This document shows positions 1 through 12,409 of a DNA stretch of 64,000 bases, in pieces. Made by a program: the position numbers and the translations under genes. The stretch is from Monosporascus cannonballus. Lineage: Eukaryota > Ascomycota > Sordariomycetes > Xylariales. Where the stretch lies: NCBI GenBank assembly GCA_004154925.1, contig QJNS01000015.1:186001-250000 (forward strand). The letters run 5' to 3'. Each line of letters opens with the position of its first letter. Positions within the stretch are counted from its first letter, which is position 1. The notes beneath the pieces were generated by a model. It did not search any database. It worked only from the letters and a program-made list of their open reading frames with translations, and was not told the DNA's origin.

Positions 1-308
1 CCCAGTCCCGTAGAAAGCACAAACCCAATTAGCTGATGCCAAATAGTACGTGCGCGGATCTTTTTCCGCGCCACAAACATTGCATCGCCAGCAAACAAGA
101 GACAAAGAAGAAACGTCCCAATTCTTCGAGCTATTCGTCCAGTAAGAAGCAGGCTCAAGCTTGCAAGCTGCTCTTGTCTTGGCCAATTATCCCGCGGTTT
201 CGTATGGCCTGCAAGCCTCGCCATTGAGGGTATTTCCCGGTTCCTCGAATAGCGCGCCTCGGCCGGCCGGCCAAATGTTAGCCCCCCCCCCCTTTTTACC
301 CAATCAAG
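1..308. other. Intergenic / 3' flank of the regulator gene
   Basis: GC-balanced DNA downstream of the transcription factor stop codon (on the minus strand the gene reads toward position 1). A run of 11 C lies at 282-292, followed by TTTTT, and a GGCCGGCCGGCC stretch lies just before it. A 63-codon plus-strand frame at 36-227 has no recognisable domain and is not called. Nothing else is seen. Confidence 0.6.
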
Positions 309-2741
309 CTACCTCATACCATTAAAATCTATATCACCGCCCATCGGGCCAAGTCCAAGGGGATTCATTGAGACATGATCTGAGTTGGCACGCTGTAGAG
401 CATGAAAATCGCCCACGGTCCTTGGAATTTGAGGCGGCTGATGTACGTTGTAGCTGTTCGTCCTCTGCGGATTTTGACGGTGTAGAAGGCCATCCATTAT
501 GTTCTGGTTCATATGGTTGTATCCCTGATTCTGTGCTATGTTCTGCGATTGGGTCACCCCCACGACACTCTGGGGCTGGTTTAGACCACGGCCTATGTTG
601 CTGTGCATGCCGTGCTGCAGTTGAGTGTTCATGCCTGCGGTCTGTTCCATGCCTCGAGACGCCACATCTTGATGCTGGTGTTGTGATTGTTGGTGATTCA
701 GGGTTCCTTGGTTGCTGAGAGTGGACTGTGACCCTTGCCCTAATGAACCAATCATGTCGGATATGTTATTGAAGTCGCCCATGTGCGGGTAGTCGACCGC
801 CGGAGACATCACGGCTGGGGAACTGACCATGGGGAAAGGGGTGCCTATGTCAGTACTGGAAGCCGCCGCGGTCGAGCTAGCAGAATCGGTCACCATGTCT
901 TCCATGCGAGGGACTGGGCCTGGAGTGAAGGGCTCGCTCTTAAACTCGGTGATGAGCGGTGGCTGGCCCATACCGGCATTGCCAAATCCGTCAAATATGT
1001 CGACACTGCAGGCGTTTTCGGGCGCTCGCTGCAGGTTGGGGTTGACGAGACGTGGCAAAATATCGTGGACCTTGGTCAGGAGGAGAGGTAGCAAATGGTG
1101 CTCACCACTGCGCAAGGCCGACAGTATCTGGAGCACGGAAGGTAGCAGTTCGCGAGGACCGATAGTAAAGATGCTGCCCGATGACGGTTGCAATAATAGG
1201 ACGTCTGTAAGATTGCATGCGAGTTCCAGCAGCTTGGCGACCATCGGGACACCAAGAATTTCTGTGCTCTGGGTTGAAAGTTGGGATGTCAGCGACAGGA
1301 TATCACGGGACATGTCAACGTGGTACTGGTACGGCATCTGATCCTCGCACTTCTGTGGCACACAACCATTATGAACAGTCAGTTGCCAGACAACTGCCTT
1401 TAGCCATTGTTGACTGGTGCGCAACTCAGACTGCTCGTGTTCCTGGCCTTGCATATACGGTGGTAGCATCTCAGGTAACTGCTTCTGGAGGGCGTTTAAG
1501 TAAGAGGGCGAGTAATCTTCGCGTCTCCTGTTCCAGAGGGCCAGAAACGTGTTGTCGAAAGGTCTGAAGAGGTTTGCTAGGAGGATGAAGCCGTTCAGTT
1601 GATGAGAAAGGGGGTCGGCAGGGTCTTCGGCAATAGTCGGAAGATTGACGGTAGGCTCGAGCGTAAGGGGCCTTCCACGCTGCAATGAGTATGCCCTATT
1701 TATCATGCAATTTAGCGATACCATCCATACCAGTTGACACAGTGTAGCTACATGCCACATACCTCTCTGTGATGAACAACAGCCAGTAGAGACGGCGATA
1801 TCTCGGGCCTTGGAAGTCTTCGCGCTGGGAATAGGTTTCCTCCTTAGTCATGCCCATAATATGAGCCAATGTGGTTGCTTCGCGAAGATAGAACCAAGCC
1901 TTATCGTGAAGTTCGAGGGCATAGTGACAGCAGAAAAGAAAGTAACTGGTGCAGAGGCCGTTCAACGACGGACATTCGAAATATTCGACACCCTTTCGCA
2001 CTCGAATCGTCTCTTCCATCAACAACGTTGCCGAGACAATGTTGGCGCCGGGTATGTGTCCGAGTACGGGATCGAGACCGGGCATGGTCATGCCAGGCTG
2101 AAACATCATGAAGGCACTCAACGAAGTTAATACGCAGTACGTGTCGACATTCTGGTCCATGAACATGGCCTCATGTTCCAGGCGTTGTCGGTTGAGGATG
2201 GGCATGATCGGATACATGTTGGCAAAGAAGAATTCGACGCTTTCTTTGGCCATCTCGCCTGTCATGAGCCCCGGAGTGGGTGCAAGACCGAGGCTGCACG
2301 GGGGATTCGCAATCCCGTTGATTCGATTCTGGACCTTGGCCGAGAGACTGGTCTGTCGCTGCGTTTCGCGAAGTTCACTGATCACTTTGGCTCTCGATCC
2401 CTTGGGGCCCTTTTTCTGCGGAATCGCATTATATGTGCAGGTCAACTGGGCCGAGGCGCAGTTCCGACACGGATTTATGCCATCACACTGTCGAGGACGT
2501 AGGCGTCAGCAGCTGGTGATTATATCGCGTACATATAGATTAGGAAGCAACATGTCCCACCCCCTAAGCGTGCATGCAGAAGGCGACAGTGCAGTTTAGA
2601 TATATGGGAAGGGACTGATATCAAGTACCTTTACTTTACGGCGATGACAGGCGTCGCAGGCCCTACAGAGAAAAAGTGTCAGATTAGCGTTCGGCGGAAA
2701 GCTACAGCAAGAATGCAATACCTTTTCACAGCAGTCGTCAT
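309..2741 (-). CDS. Zn(II)2Cys6 transcription factor, AmyR/COL-26/BglR type
   Basis: Four exons: 2741-2722, 2662-2629, 2487-1763 and 1695-309. They total 2166 nt and give a 721-residue protein. Introns are 59, 141 and 67 nt, with donors GTATTG, GTACTT and GTATGT and acceptors TAG, CAG and TAG. The frame holds across all junctions. Exons 1-3 rebuild a complete N-terminal zinc binuclear cluster: Cys at 9, 12, 19, 25, 28 and 35, spacing CX2CX6CX5CX2CX6C. A basic linker (KKGPKGSRAK) follows, then a fungal-specific TF middle domain (about residues 95-450) and a Gln/Asn/His-rich C-terminus (about 580-690), probably an activation region. The linker, the middle-domain ITERAYSLQR segment and the motif CSVDIFDGFGNAGM match what I recall of the AmyR/COL-26/BglR clade, which controls amylase, maltose-use and beta-glucosidase genes. 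Zinc-cluster identity is certain; the clade is from memory. The TTG at 2445 that opens the long frame is an internal Leu codon, not the start. Confidence 0.85.
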
Positions 2742-2952
2742 GGCCGTCCGAATATCGTCAGCTTGAGCCACTGCGAGCGTATCTCGTTTCACAGACTGTC
2801 GTAATTCGACTGAGGAGTTTTAGGCTTCGAGTAGACGAGAGAAGAACGAGAGGACGAGATAGAGACGGGATACCAATACGGCGGTTCTTGCGGAGAACCT
2901 AAAACGAGGTAATTGGACGAGGCTTCTCAATCGGCCCGTAACTGAGAGAAAG

Positions 2953-3390
2953 GCGGAGGAAGACGGTTCATGGGGAAACGCGGGGATTCGAGGGTCCAGG
3001 GATGCAATCTGCCGTCTAAAAATATCTTGGTGGTGATCTGAAGGAACGCTGGTACACCGTCTCGCGTTATGTTGCGATTTTACACAAGCGTCTGTAACGC
3101 AACTAAATTGCCTGGGAAAGAAAAGGAGCGAAATTGATTAACAGGGTGAAAATGGAAATTGAATAGATCGGCTAAGAGATGGATGGCAAAACATGGATAG
3201 AGATAGATCCTCAGACGGACATGCGCTACCTCAGCTCACTAACATACAAGTAGGCAGGTGTGTGTGTGCGTGTGTATGGTGTGGTTGGTTGGTATCTTTG
3301 ACTACACGAGTCAGACAGGTGGAAGACGACGACCGGACTGGGGAGCCAAGAGACGGAAAAGAGAGAGATTGACTTGGACTTGGACTGGGG
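2953..3390. promoter_or_regulatory. Four CreA/CRE1-like SYGGRG motifs upstream of the regulator
   Basis: GCGGAG at 2953-2958, GCGGGG at 2980-2985, CTGGGG at 3338-3343 and CTGGGG at 3385-3390 match the carbon-catabolite repressor consensus SYGGRG. They lie about 210-650 bp upstream of the regulator's ATG. The motif is short and occurs often by chance. Glucose repression of carbohydrate-use regulators is known in fungi, so control by CreA is plausible but unproven here. Confidence 0.3.
3258..3276. repeat. GT dinucleotide microsatellite
   Basis: An imperfect (GT)n run, broken once by a C, about 520 bp upstream of the regulator's start codon. Confidence 0.85.
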
Positions 3391-5613
3391 TAGTGGAAAG
3401 GGAAAGAGGATGGGCCTCTGAGAAGAGCGGACAGGGCAGGCGCATGGCTTGTGGTGATTCGTGAAGTTATGAAGGAACGGTCGCCAGGTCAGATCTCGGG
3501 CTCCAGGGCTGTATTTGGCGGAGACTCGCGCCTATTGGGGAATGTGAGGCGAGGCGTGAAATTGAAGCATGAGAGAAGAAACCGGATGTGGATACTGAGA
3601 AGAGATTAGCGTGGGACCCTTCACTATACTTCCACAAACCTGTCTACTACTAGGTACCATGTACCTATGTATGTCTTGGGGGAGGTACATATATAGCTAG
3701 CGGAGTCGACCAAAGTTACTGGGTACGCCCCAAAGATCAAATAGATGCGCTAAGCGCACTGGTCATAGACCCATGCGGTGGTGCCTACGTTGATGTAGTA
3801 TCGTGCCGTCCATGTGTGTATATTATGTATCAGGTACACGTATTACAGCGTTCGATGTTGTCGAGTTACTCACTACGTGTAATACTTACTTCGTGTGGCA
3901 CTCAAGATCCGGGCGGGCGACCCACTCACATGCGCGCAATCTGACAATCCACAGCCGTTCCTCCTCGAATGCCACCTCGCTCTCTTCCTTCATCGCTAAG
4001 ATTCCTAGATATAGTTCGTTCGAAAAATGCGATAGTGTCTTACTCTCGAATATAAGGCCGGTGGGCTCTACGTAGTTGCTGGAATACGTTGTTTATTACT
4101 TCTTTTATCTTCTCTCTTATGCGCTACGTTGGTTGGTTCGAGCGGAATTTTCCGGTGACCGACGCAATGAAAAGAACTAAAATGTCAAGTTTGTAGCACC
4201 CGAAGTTGATTGGGCTGCCTATGAAAATTTGCTGATAATATCACGTGTATTTCTGGGGAGTTGCAAACCAAACTCCCGTCCTTATTACCTAGGTACCTAG
4301 GAATATGTGGTGCATATGTAGTAAATGTGTGAAGACCCACCTGGTTGTTGGTAGGTGAGCACCGGAAATTCGAGGCGTGAAGGTTTTTCGTACCGCTTCG
4401 GTTCTAACCACACGTAGGGCCAAAGTCGCTGTAAGGCGTGGTCCGGTCTATTCGCCTCCTTCGACAATGGAATCGCTGTACTTCTATCACAGTTGGCCAC
4501 GGCGGCAACAATGAAGATCGCGCTTTCCGAGATGGGCGAGTTCCAACTGCAATACTAAGGCAGTTATCTGTTGGTAATTTGGTTTCAACACGTTGAATAT
4601 ACCATGGTATCTATCATGTTCTGTTATGTTCGCGCTATGGGTCAACCTTGTAGCCGAGTAAGTCGCATTTGAACTGCCTGAGAAGCACACTGCAACGTAA
4701 TCAACGAACAATCCAAAACAACATGGACCTAATCGTGGGGAAGACCCTGCCATATATTCAAGATGCCCCATTTCTCCCCATGCAATCTTTGCATGGGACG
4801 CACTGTCAGTAAAACGCGATCCCATCGTCCCCATATCGGCCCGAAAGCGGGTTTGCCCCAGACGTTTTGCTGCATAGAATACTCCGTCAATAGCTATTTG
4901 GCAGACTTCTGTAACAATGTCACCTAATGTTACTCGAAGCTATATGGACATAAGAGTTGTATGCTAGTCCCTTCGATGCGCCCGTCGAGTCTGCTCACAG
5001 CTGGTCTCCCCAAACGGCACAGCACCTACATGGTGGATTGACAAAGGCCCGCGAAGTGGCAGGTTAGTCTCTGGAGGTACAAGGCTCTCGTCAAAGGGCT
5101 GCGCCAGATATGATTGTTGCCGGCGCGTTCGAGGCATCTATTCGAACTCAAGGCATTTTATTCGTTCGCAGTTGACGGACTCGCATCTGCGTCGAGCTAT
5201 GACACCACCGGTCGGCAAACACATTCGGCCCTACCTTTGACGCATTGAACGGAACGCCAGGTTGTCGTATGCGCGGGGTCGATCATCTCGTCTAGGGTGG
5301 ATCCGATATGGTCCGTCCCTCTTTCTGCAGACCCGGCCCCTATCCATCCCAATGGTGTCCATCAGTTGGTCGAACGGTGGTGAGGCAGTACTCAAGGCAC
5401 TCACGAGCATTTCGGTCCTAACAATAGCAGCAATGCTAACTCTGACGTTCCGGAACCCCGGGCTTCTGCCACATAGTGGTACCCACCATGGATCCTAACA
5501 GCAACGCGAGAAAAGGGTTGATGAACGAGAGCGGTTGGCACAGACATCTGCCTTTGAAAGATTCGAGGAAGGGCTCATCATTCGTCATGCAACCCGCGTG
5601 CCAGCACGACTGG

Positions 5614-6646
5614 TTATTTTCTCTTGGGCAAGTATCTCACCTCGACAGCACAGTTCCCCTTGTCTCCGTCGAAGCTGTCCTTGGCCGGGATGAAGTCCCC
5701 ACTTTGCAAGCTCCCTTTCACGAAATAGACGTACCATGCCTCGTGTAAAACATCGTTATGCCTCCCCGTGCATCGCAGGATAACGCGACCGCCACTATAG
5801 GCTTCCAAAGCCGACTGGACCCGCGAAACAGGGTATTTTCTGCGGTAATCCGGCTCGATTCCGGCTATCTCCAAGGCACGGTAAGTATCCAGCATTCGAA
5901 ACAAACCAAAAGCTCGAAGAAAATAATCGACCACCTCCGAGCCAGGTCTGTAGTTCTCGCCGTAGCAAGACGCGGCAAGGGTGTTAATGCATGCCGCATG
6001 TTTATTGTACTCGTGCGTCCAGAGATGATCATTTGTCCCACTAGTAGAATGCGTTAACTGCGATGAGGGTGTACGGGGTATAGTGGGCAGGTAAAGAACT
6101 TACTACTTTGCAACCCAGTACCGGTTCATAGAGTCCAGTAGTTCGCCCTGGCCAAAAGATTCGAGTATGTCGGTGATATTGTCAAAATGTGGGGTTATGC
6201 CACAATATTGGTCGTAGGACCCGTCGCATTGATCCGGCCTATCTTGGTCAGTCAATGGCTATATTGATCCCAGGCTTTCCTTCCTTTGACACCAGTCCAG
6301 GACCCACTCACCAAAGCCCATGAAGCGTCCAGTCCGTTTCAGCGCCTCCAACATGCAGCTTCTCGTCCCAGAACTGCGTCAGCAACAAGCGACCGCCGGG
6401 GTGGATAAAGCAGCATGCGTCCACCGGCGTACTGTTGTGACAACTAACCGGCCCGTCAAGAGGACAGGATGATGCACTGGTTCGGGAATGATATTCTTGC
6501 GTAACTATCGAAAGTGCCGAGTTGAAGGTCGGTTCGGATCCGAAGACACTGAGCGGATTCAAAATCGTGAAGTCTGTTCGGGGAAGCTGTGCCATGAGAT
6601 GAGTGGCATATGCAAGTGCCGTCCGCAGCGAGGTTGACCACATCAT
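5614..6646 (-). CDS. Ribonuclease T2 family, secreted or vacuolar
   Basis: Three exons: 6646-6312, 6238-6104 and 6040-5614. They total 897 nt and give 298 residues, a normal length for fungal RNase T2. Introns are 73 and 63 nt with donors GTGAGT and GTAAGT and acceptors ATAG and CTAG; a TTAAC branch-like site lies just before the second acceptor. RNase T2 cleaves single-stranded RNA through 2',3'-cyclic phosphates. The fungal CPLDGPVSCHN-type segment is at 61-71. CAS I (WTLHGLWP, His109) is split by intron 1. CAS II is HEYNKHAAC at 166-174, with catalytic Glu167, Lys170 and His171 all present. The C-terminal half has the family's WYVYFVKGS..SGDF pattern. An in-frame stop lies two codons upstream of the chosen ATG. 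The hydrophobic stretch at about 5-20 is a weak signal peptide, so the true N-terminus is less sure. In CAS II the usual W and GT are replaced by Y and AA. Confidence 0.87.
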
Positions 6647-6902
6647 CTCCGGTTATTCCCCCCCAGTGATGTTCCCGCAATAATACAATATGAACCAAGC
6701 GCTGGGCACGGTAATGTATCGAGTGATGGGGGATTTCCTGCTGAAGTGAACGGACGGAGTGGGTAGGCGCAATCGAGGACAGACTGATAAGGGACGAAGA
6801 AAACGAACTTGTCACAGGCCAAGGGCCCTAGTGTGGGGATCGGGCTTATGCCGATCCTATGGCTCTTGTAAATATCGCTAGCTACTCCCGCATATCTTTT
6901 AG
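6647..6902 (-). promoter_or_regulatory. RNase T2 5' flank up to the isochore border
   Basis: Only about 255 bp of GC-balanced DNA separate the RNase T2 start codon from AT-rich DNA, so the core promoter must lie here or extend into the AT-rich block. A 119-codon minus-strand frame at 6456-6815 overlaps exon 1 in another frame and resembles nothing; it is taken as a shadow. Confidence 0.45.
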
Positions 6903-9900
6903 CTGATCCTTAATTTTTTTTAAATAAACCTATTATAGCCTACCTTTAACCTGTACGTATGCAGTTTATTCTATACTAAGAAATCGGTTTTGTACCAGTC
7001 TGTCCGTTATTATAAAAATAATAGTAATTTAATTTTTAAATATATATATATATATATATATATAAGATACATATTTGAATATTTTAAAATAACATATTAA
7101 TCAAGGAAGGTTCATTTACGGTATTATATAGCTATATTATCATTAAATATTTCGGTAAATATACAAATATAGAAATATATATAAAAAATTTTAAAAATTA
7201 AACTTGATATTTTTAAAGCCTTTATATTAAAAAAAACTGTATATAAAGCATGTAAATATTTAGGAGCAATGAGTAGGATTTCAACTGAATATAATAAAAA
7301 TTTACAAAACAATTAACTTGTTACAAAATACAAGTTATAGTTTATAATTAACTTGCTAGTTATGAATTTAAAATTCTATTGAAAAGTATTAAAAGGGTTT
7401 CAAAATAGAACTTGGTAATATTTTAAAGCAAAGTTTAAAGTTAGATTTTCGAAAATAATATTTATTTATATTATTTATTTTATATAAATGTAAAAATAAA
7501 AATTTGAGCATATAATAACCTTATATAATATAATTATACATTATTTAATCTTATTAATTATTAAGATTTTAATAACCCGAATATATATTAAATATAAAAC
7601 GTTAATACTAAGCATTTAATAACGTTAGTAATTTGAAAATTAAAAAACTTATTATATGGTTTATAAATGCGGTTGAATATAGCGATAGATATTATTATTA
7701 TTATTTTAATAATTTTTACAGTTATAAGATCTCTAAAAACTTTATTAAAATCTGTGTAAATTTTATTTATTTTTAATTAAATGATTTTGGACTTGTTTTT
7801 ATATTTTCCTAGTTTTTGAGTTTGGAGTATTTAATTAGCTGTTTATTTATTAGATCATTTATTTAAAAGCATTATCTGTTTGTATTCTATTTTCCGCGTG
7901 TATGAATAAAAGCTTTCTTATATATGTTTATTATTTCTAATTATTCAATTTCTTTTCTTAATTATTCGATATAAATTGTTTTATTAAATGCTTAGTTAAT
8001 AAAATGTTAATAAATACAGGTAATGAAGTTTTCGTATTAACTTTTAGCACGTGGGTTTTTTAAACGTAATCAGTATTTTTTCTTTAACTATAATTAATTT
8101 ATAGTTAATTAATAAAAGGTAAATTTTTATAAAACGGTGTATTATATTTTGTAACAAATTTTTTTATTCGTGTTAATAATGTAATTTAAAAAATAGTAAA
8201 TATTAATATTTTAACTTGTAAGGTTTTTATAAAATATCATATATTCGAACTATGAAGATATTTACAATCTGGATCGGGGGCTAGTTTTTATTTTTCTGTG
8301 TTTTTTTTTTAAAAAAAAACAGAATTTCCCCGGAATCATAATATTTTCTTTTATTTTCGAAGAAATTTGAAAAATTGGGTGAATTACAAATCCATTTTGA
8401 AACTGTTTTCAAAATAGGGACTCTATTATCGATTGCTTGGTTTTAGAATGCCGTCGAGAATTAGAGTATACCTAGGTTAAAGCAATTATTTTTTGGGTTC
8501 AAAGTAAACGATATATTAATTAGTATTAAGTAACATTCAAACTATTTTTAATTTTGTAATGGTTTTTTTATGCGGATATTTTATATTCAAGTGTTTTCTC
8601 AAATTATTGAATCGGTTTTTATGTTTTTAGTAAATATTTTAATATTACTTTTAGTTTTTATAAGTCCTTATTTTAATATTAAGTGATATAACGATGATGG
8701 TTAGTTTCAGAATATATTTTAAATGAGGATAATGTCTCGAATATTGCTTACGTAAGTAATGAAAAGAAATTTCGATATATCGGTGATTTGGGATATTTGA
8801 TTTCGGTTAATTAATAAAATACGGGTAAATACAGAAATGTTGTGTAAAAACGGTGTGAATCTTTTTATCGTGTTTTATTTATTTGGCTAAAATTGAAACA
8901 AAACGTATTTAATAACTTCATACATTCTTATATCCGATTTATTTAATTTCATTAAAACCTTAATTTTATATAACGTTTTGAAGACATTATAAAGTACTTT
9001 ATATAGTTTTTTGAGATGTTTAAGTACGTTATTTTAAATTAATTCGCAATAGTTAATTAAAAGTTTTTTTAAGAAGGCGTCAGTAGATAAGTTGCTGGTT
9101 GCGGTGTTGTTTTTATGTTTAGCTTTTTTTTAAAGTATTACGAGTTTTAAATAATATATTTTAAGCGGTACTTATTAACATTAATAAATATGCTGTGTTA
9201 AGTTTATTTTCTTCTTTATTTCAGTTAGTTTGCATAATTCGTATTTACTTTAAATTTCATAATTTAAAATTTTGTAAGTATCATTTAATCGTTTTATTCT
9301 ATGTGATAAGTGCTTGAAAATAAACTTAATTGGCTTCATTATAAAGCACTGTCCGTTTATTACAATAACCTATTAATTATTTCCGAGTTCATAAGTTTAT
9401 ATTTTCCATAAAAATGTTCTTATTTTTTCAAGTAAATTAGTAACACTAATAGTAGAAATTGAGAATTGAGAAAAATATATATATTTGGAAAATTCTAAAA
9501 AGATATTTATATTTGTTATTTAAAGTTTGTTTTTAAATCCATTAAAGAATATAAAAGTTACATCTTTGGATACAAGTATTGCGAATTTAGTAAAATCTTG
9601 TAATTGAATTAAAACAAATACAATCTGGTTTTTATGTTTTAATAATAGTTTTACATATTTTGATTTAAATTTTTTACTTAAGTCCGTAGTAGGCTTTAAT
9701 GATTTAAATAAACTATTCGAAAATATTTCGTTATTAATTTGAATTTCGTATTTCAGATCGGGAAATTGATAACGACTAGTAATATTTCATGTTAAATTTT
9801 AATCGTTTTGAATAATGAAAAGCTCAGGCATAAATAATAATCTGTGAAATATAAGCATTTTAAACAATATAAATCGATGTTGAATAAATCGCTTCCTATT

Positions 9901-12409
9901 TAACAAAACCAGTGAACTAATAAAGAATACCTAAATGTTAATATAACTTAATAGTATAACGCCATTATTCAAATATAAAGAGAATTAAGATGTAAAATAT
10001 TTCCGTTTATATTTTCCAAGTTTTTGATAATTAGAACCTAACTATATATGTGTTTTTTTATTTATATAAATGAACTATATTTTTAGTTAGTATAAGTGGC
10101 TCAATTCGTATTTGATTTAATTGTTTCTAATATAGTAATTAATAATTTCAATCTTAATTTTAGTACCAAGACAATTTGGTTAATAAATACGGGCGAATTT
10201 TAAACGCTGCCTTTAAGTAACTGTTATACGATATGTTAATATATCAAGGCGAAAGCATTCTGTTAATAATTTAATTTACATGGTTAACTATAACAGCGTT
10301 ATTTTTTTAAGGATCAACTCAAAATTTACGTAAATATTTTAATAATTATATACTGTTGTTTTTATATTCTTGATAACTTACTTTTTAACCATATCTAACC
10401 GTTAATCCATTGTTATTACTTAATATGTAGTTCAAATTAACCAGTATTTGTCGTTTAATTTCTAAGTTACGAAAACTTTTTTATAATGTGGAATTTTTTG
10501 AGAAATAAGTTATATTTCAAATCTTGACCGATTTAAACGTATAATCTCTTTAAAGCGCTGTGTTGAAAGTTTTGTTCAAAGTAAAGCTTCGTAAAAGTTT
10601 AATTTGTAAATATTTCGTTAATTAATACCACTTTAAAGTTGTATCGTTAAAGTTAATTATCTGTATTCTTTTGGTTTTTTCTTTCTTTAAAAAAGAAATC
10701 ACGCTTGTATATTTTCGTAATCGGGATTGTAATCAGTTGCATTTTTGATTAAAATATTATTTTTCCGAATATTAACCAAAATATAAAAGTTGCTTAGTCA
10801 ACGTATCAAAGCCGGTATTTTTTTTCTTTAGAATATGTATAAACTAAGTCCAAGTAATTGGATTTTAATTAACGCGAAGTGATTAAACAGGTTATAACAT
10901 AAGCAAAAGTTAACGAAATATAAAATTAAATCGACGTAAGTGTATGGCGTTAAACGAGATAATTAATGTTAGTATAAAATTTGTATTGGGGTTGTAATCG
11001 CTCTGCGTAATTTTTTTTTTAAAAAAATTACCAGCTAGCTGCTCTAAATTTAATTTTATTATTAACGAATAAAAGCCAATTAGAGTAGGTTTTGAAATAT
11101 TTACAAATTCTATAATAATTTAAATAAAAAGGTAAAAAAGGCAAAAGCATTATAACTAAAAGCTTCGTATTAAACAAAAAAACGAAACTATATATACATA
11201 AGGTTCATAATTAGTGACTAATAGTCAGATAATATATTAGACTTCATAATCATTAACTGGGTAATTAACGAACTAAACCCATACTAGTTTACGAATTAAT
11301 TAAATATAGACTAATGTATTACATTGTTAATAACTACACAACAATTTATACCTACAGTATTGTTATTTTTTTCAGCAATTTAAAGTTTGCCTGTATTATT
11401 TAAATAATAAAGAAAATTCATAAATATATCAAACATCATCTAAATTTAAATACGTTAAAAAACATCTACAAAATCTATATAAACTTTTAATTAAATACAG
11501 CATATCTACGGATATAAAATTATATATATAAACTTGTAAAATATTATAACCAATTAAATATTAATTTTAAAAACTACTAAAAATAAGTTAATAATGTAAA
11601 AATTATTAATGATAAAACACGGAGCTTTTAAATTTTAACTTTAAATTCAAAATCAAACAAAACCTTCACTTTAATAAATAAACTTAGAAGGTATAAACAG
11701 CTGTTTTTAAAAAAAACTCTTTCATGTTATAATTAGTTAACTACTTTACCAAATAGAAAATAAAAATGAATTTTAAAAAATATAATGATATTATAACTAT
11801 TCACGATACAAAACCAGATCTTAACAATATAATATAAAGTTAAAAAAGGAAAAACGTTCCAAATTGCAAATACAAATTTACACGATAGAAAAAAGATATC
11901 TTTAAAATTTAAATTTTTATAGCGTTATAAATAAGCAACGGTTAATTCAAACTTTAAAAATGCGGAATATACCGATATGCAAGACAAAACTAAAAGTAAG
12001 ATAATAACACGCTTTTATAAAATAAGATTAGGTTAAAACTCAAAAATTTACGGATATTTTCTATTTTGAAAAACTCAAAGAACCTTTTTAAAAAATTATT
12101 AAAATATATCTTAAAAAACATCTTTAGTTATTAGCTATTTTTTAAAAAAAATTACTCACTGGCTAACTACATGTAGTTTGTAGTTAGTTAGTAGCATAAC
12201 TAAACCTATATTAGTCAGTAAGATAAATAAAACTACAGTAGTCAGTTATTTAAAAATGAGTAATCACTACAGACTGAATTATTAACCCTGAGTATCGTTC
12301 TTTTTAACGTTATATAGAATTAAATATAATTTTAACTAGTAAAAGAATTTACAAGAAACCCATTTTTTAAGAAATTGAGTTAAAATATTGTTTATTATTA
12401 TAATAATAA
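6903..12409. other. AT-rich block, no intact gene
   Basis: From about 6,903 the sequence turns abruptly AT-rich and stays so. Stop codons fill all six frames. A (TA)n run lies at about 7041-7064. Short T-run/A-run palindromes occur at about 8302-8330 and 11008-11034. No protein motif, tRNA or rRNA was recognised. The composition is what heavy RIP of old repeats leaves behind. Confidence 0.75.
11150..12290. repeat. Dispersed repeat H, copy 1
   Basis: The stretch around 11,970-12,290 resembles the reverse complement of 54,730-54,960. Shared features are a block reading like AAAAGTAAGATAATAA and an adjoining zone dense in TTAGT/ACTAA motifs (12,160-12,290 here). A similar TTAGTGACTAA zone at 11,205-11,290 could mark the other end. 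Clustered short subterminal motifs would fit a hAT-like DNA element, but no transposase is readable. Both ends are approximate. Confidence 0.4.

Larger units (their letters stand above)
2742..5613. other. Long intergenic region upstream of the regulator
   Basis: About 2.9 kb between the regulator's ATG and the RNase T2 stop codon. It is GC-balanced and has no frame with recognisable domains. The part nearest the regulator is probably its promoter and long 5' UTR. It contains a GT repeat at 3258-3276. Minus-strand frames at 4297-4500 and 4487-4834 and plus-strand frames at 3803-4075, 5262-5498 and 5476-5748 resemble no family I know and have no supporting splice pattern, so they are left out. 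Confidence 0.6.

Noticed and set aside
1696..2445. Minus-strand frame starting at 2445 taken as a separate gene
   Set aside because: The start is a TTG Leu codon inside the zinc cluster and the end is an intron read-through. It is exon 3 of the regulator.
4297..4834. Two overlapping minus-strand frames (67 and 115 codons)
   Set aside because: Low-information sequence, no domain, and no splice connection that extends them.
6456..6815. 119-codon minus-strand frame overlapping RNase T2 exon 1
   Set aside because: No family resemblance. RNase T2 in the other frame has clear motifs and spliced continuity.
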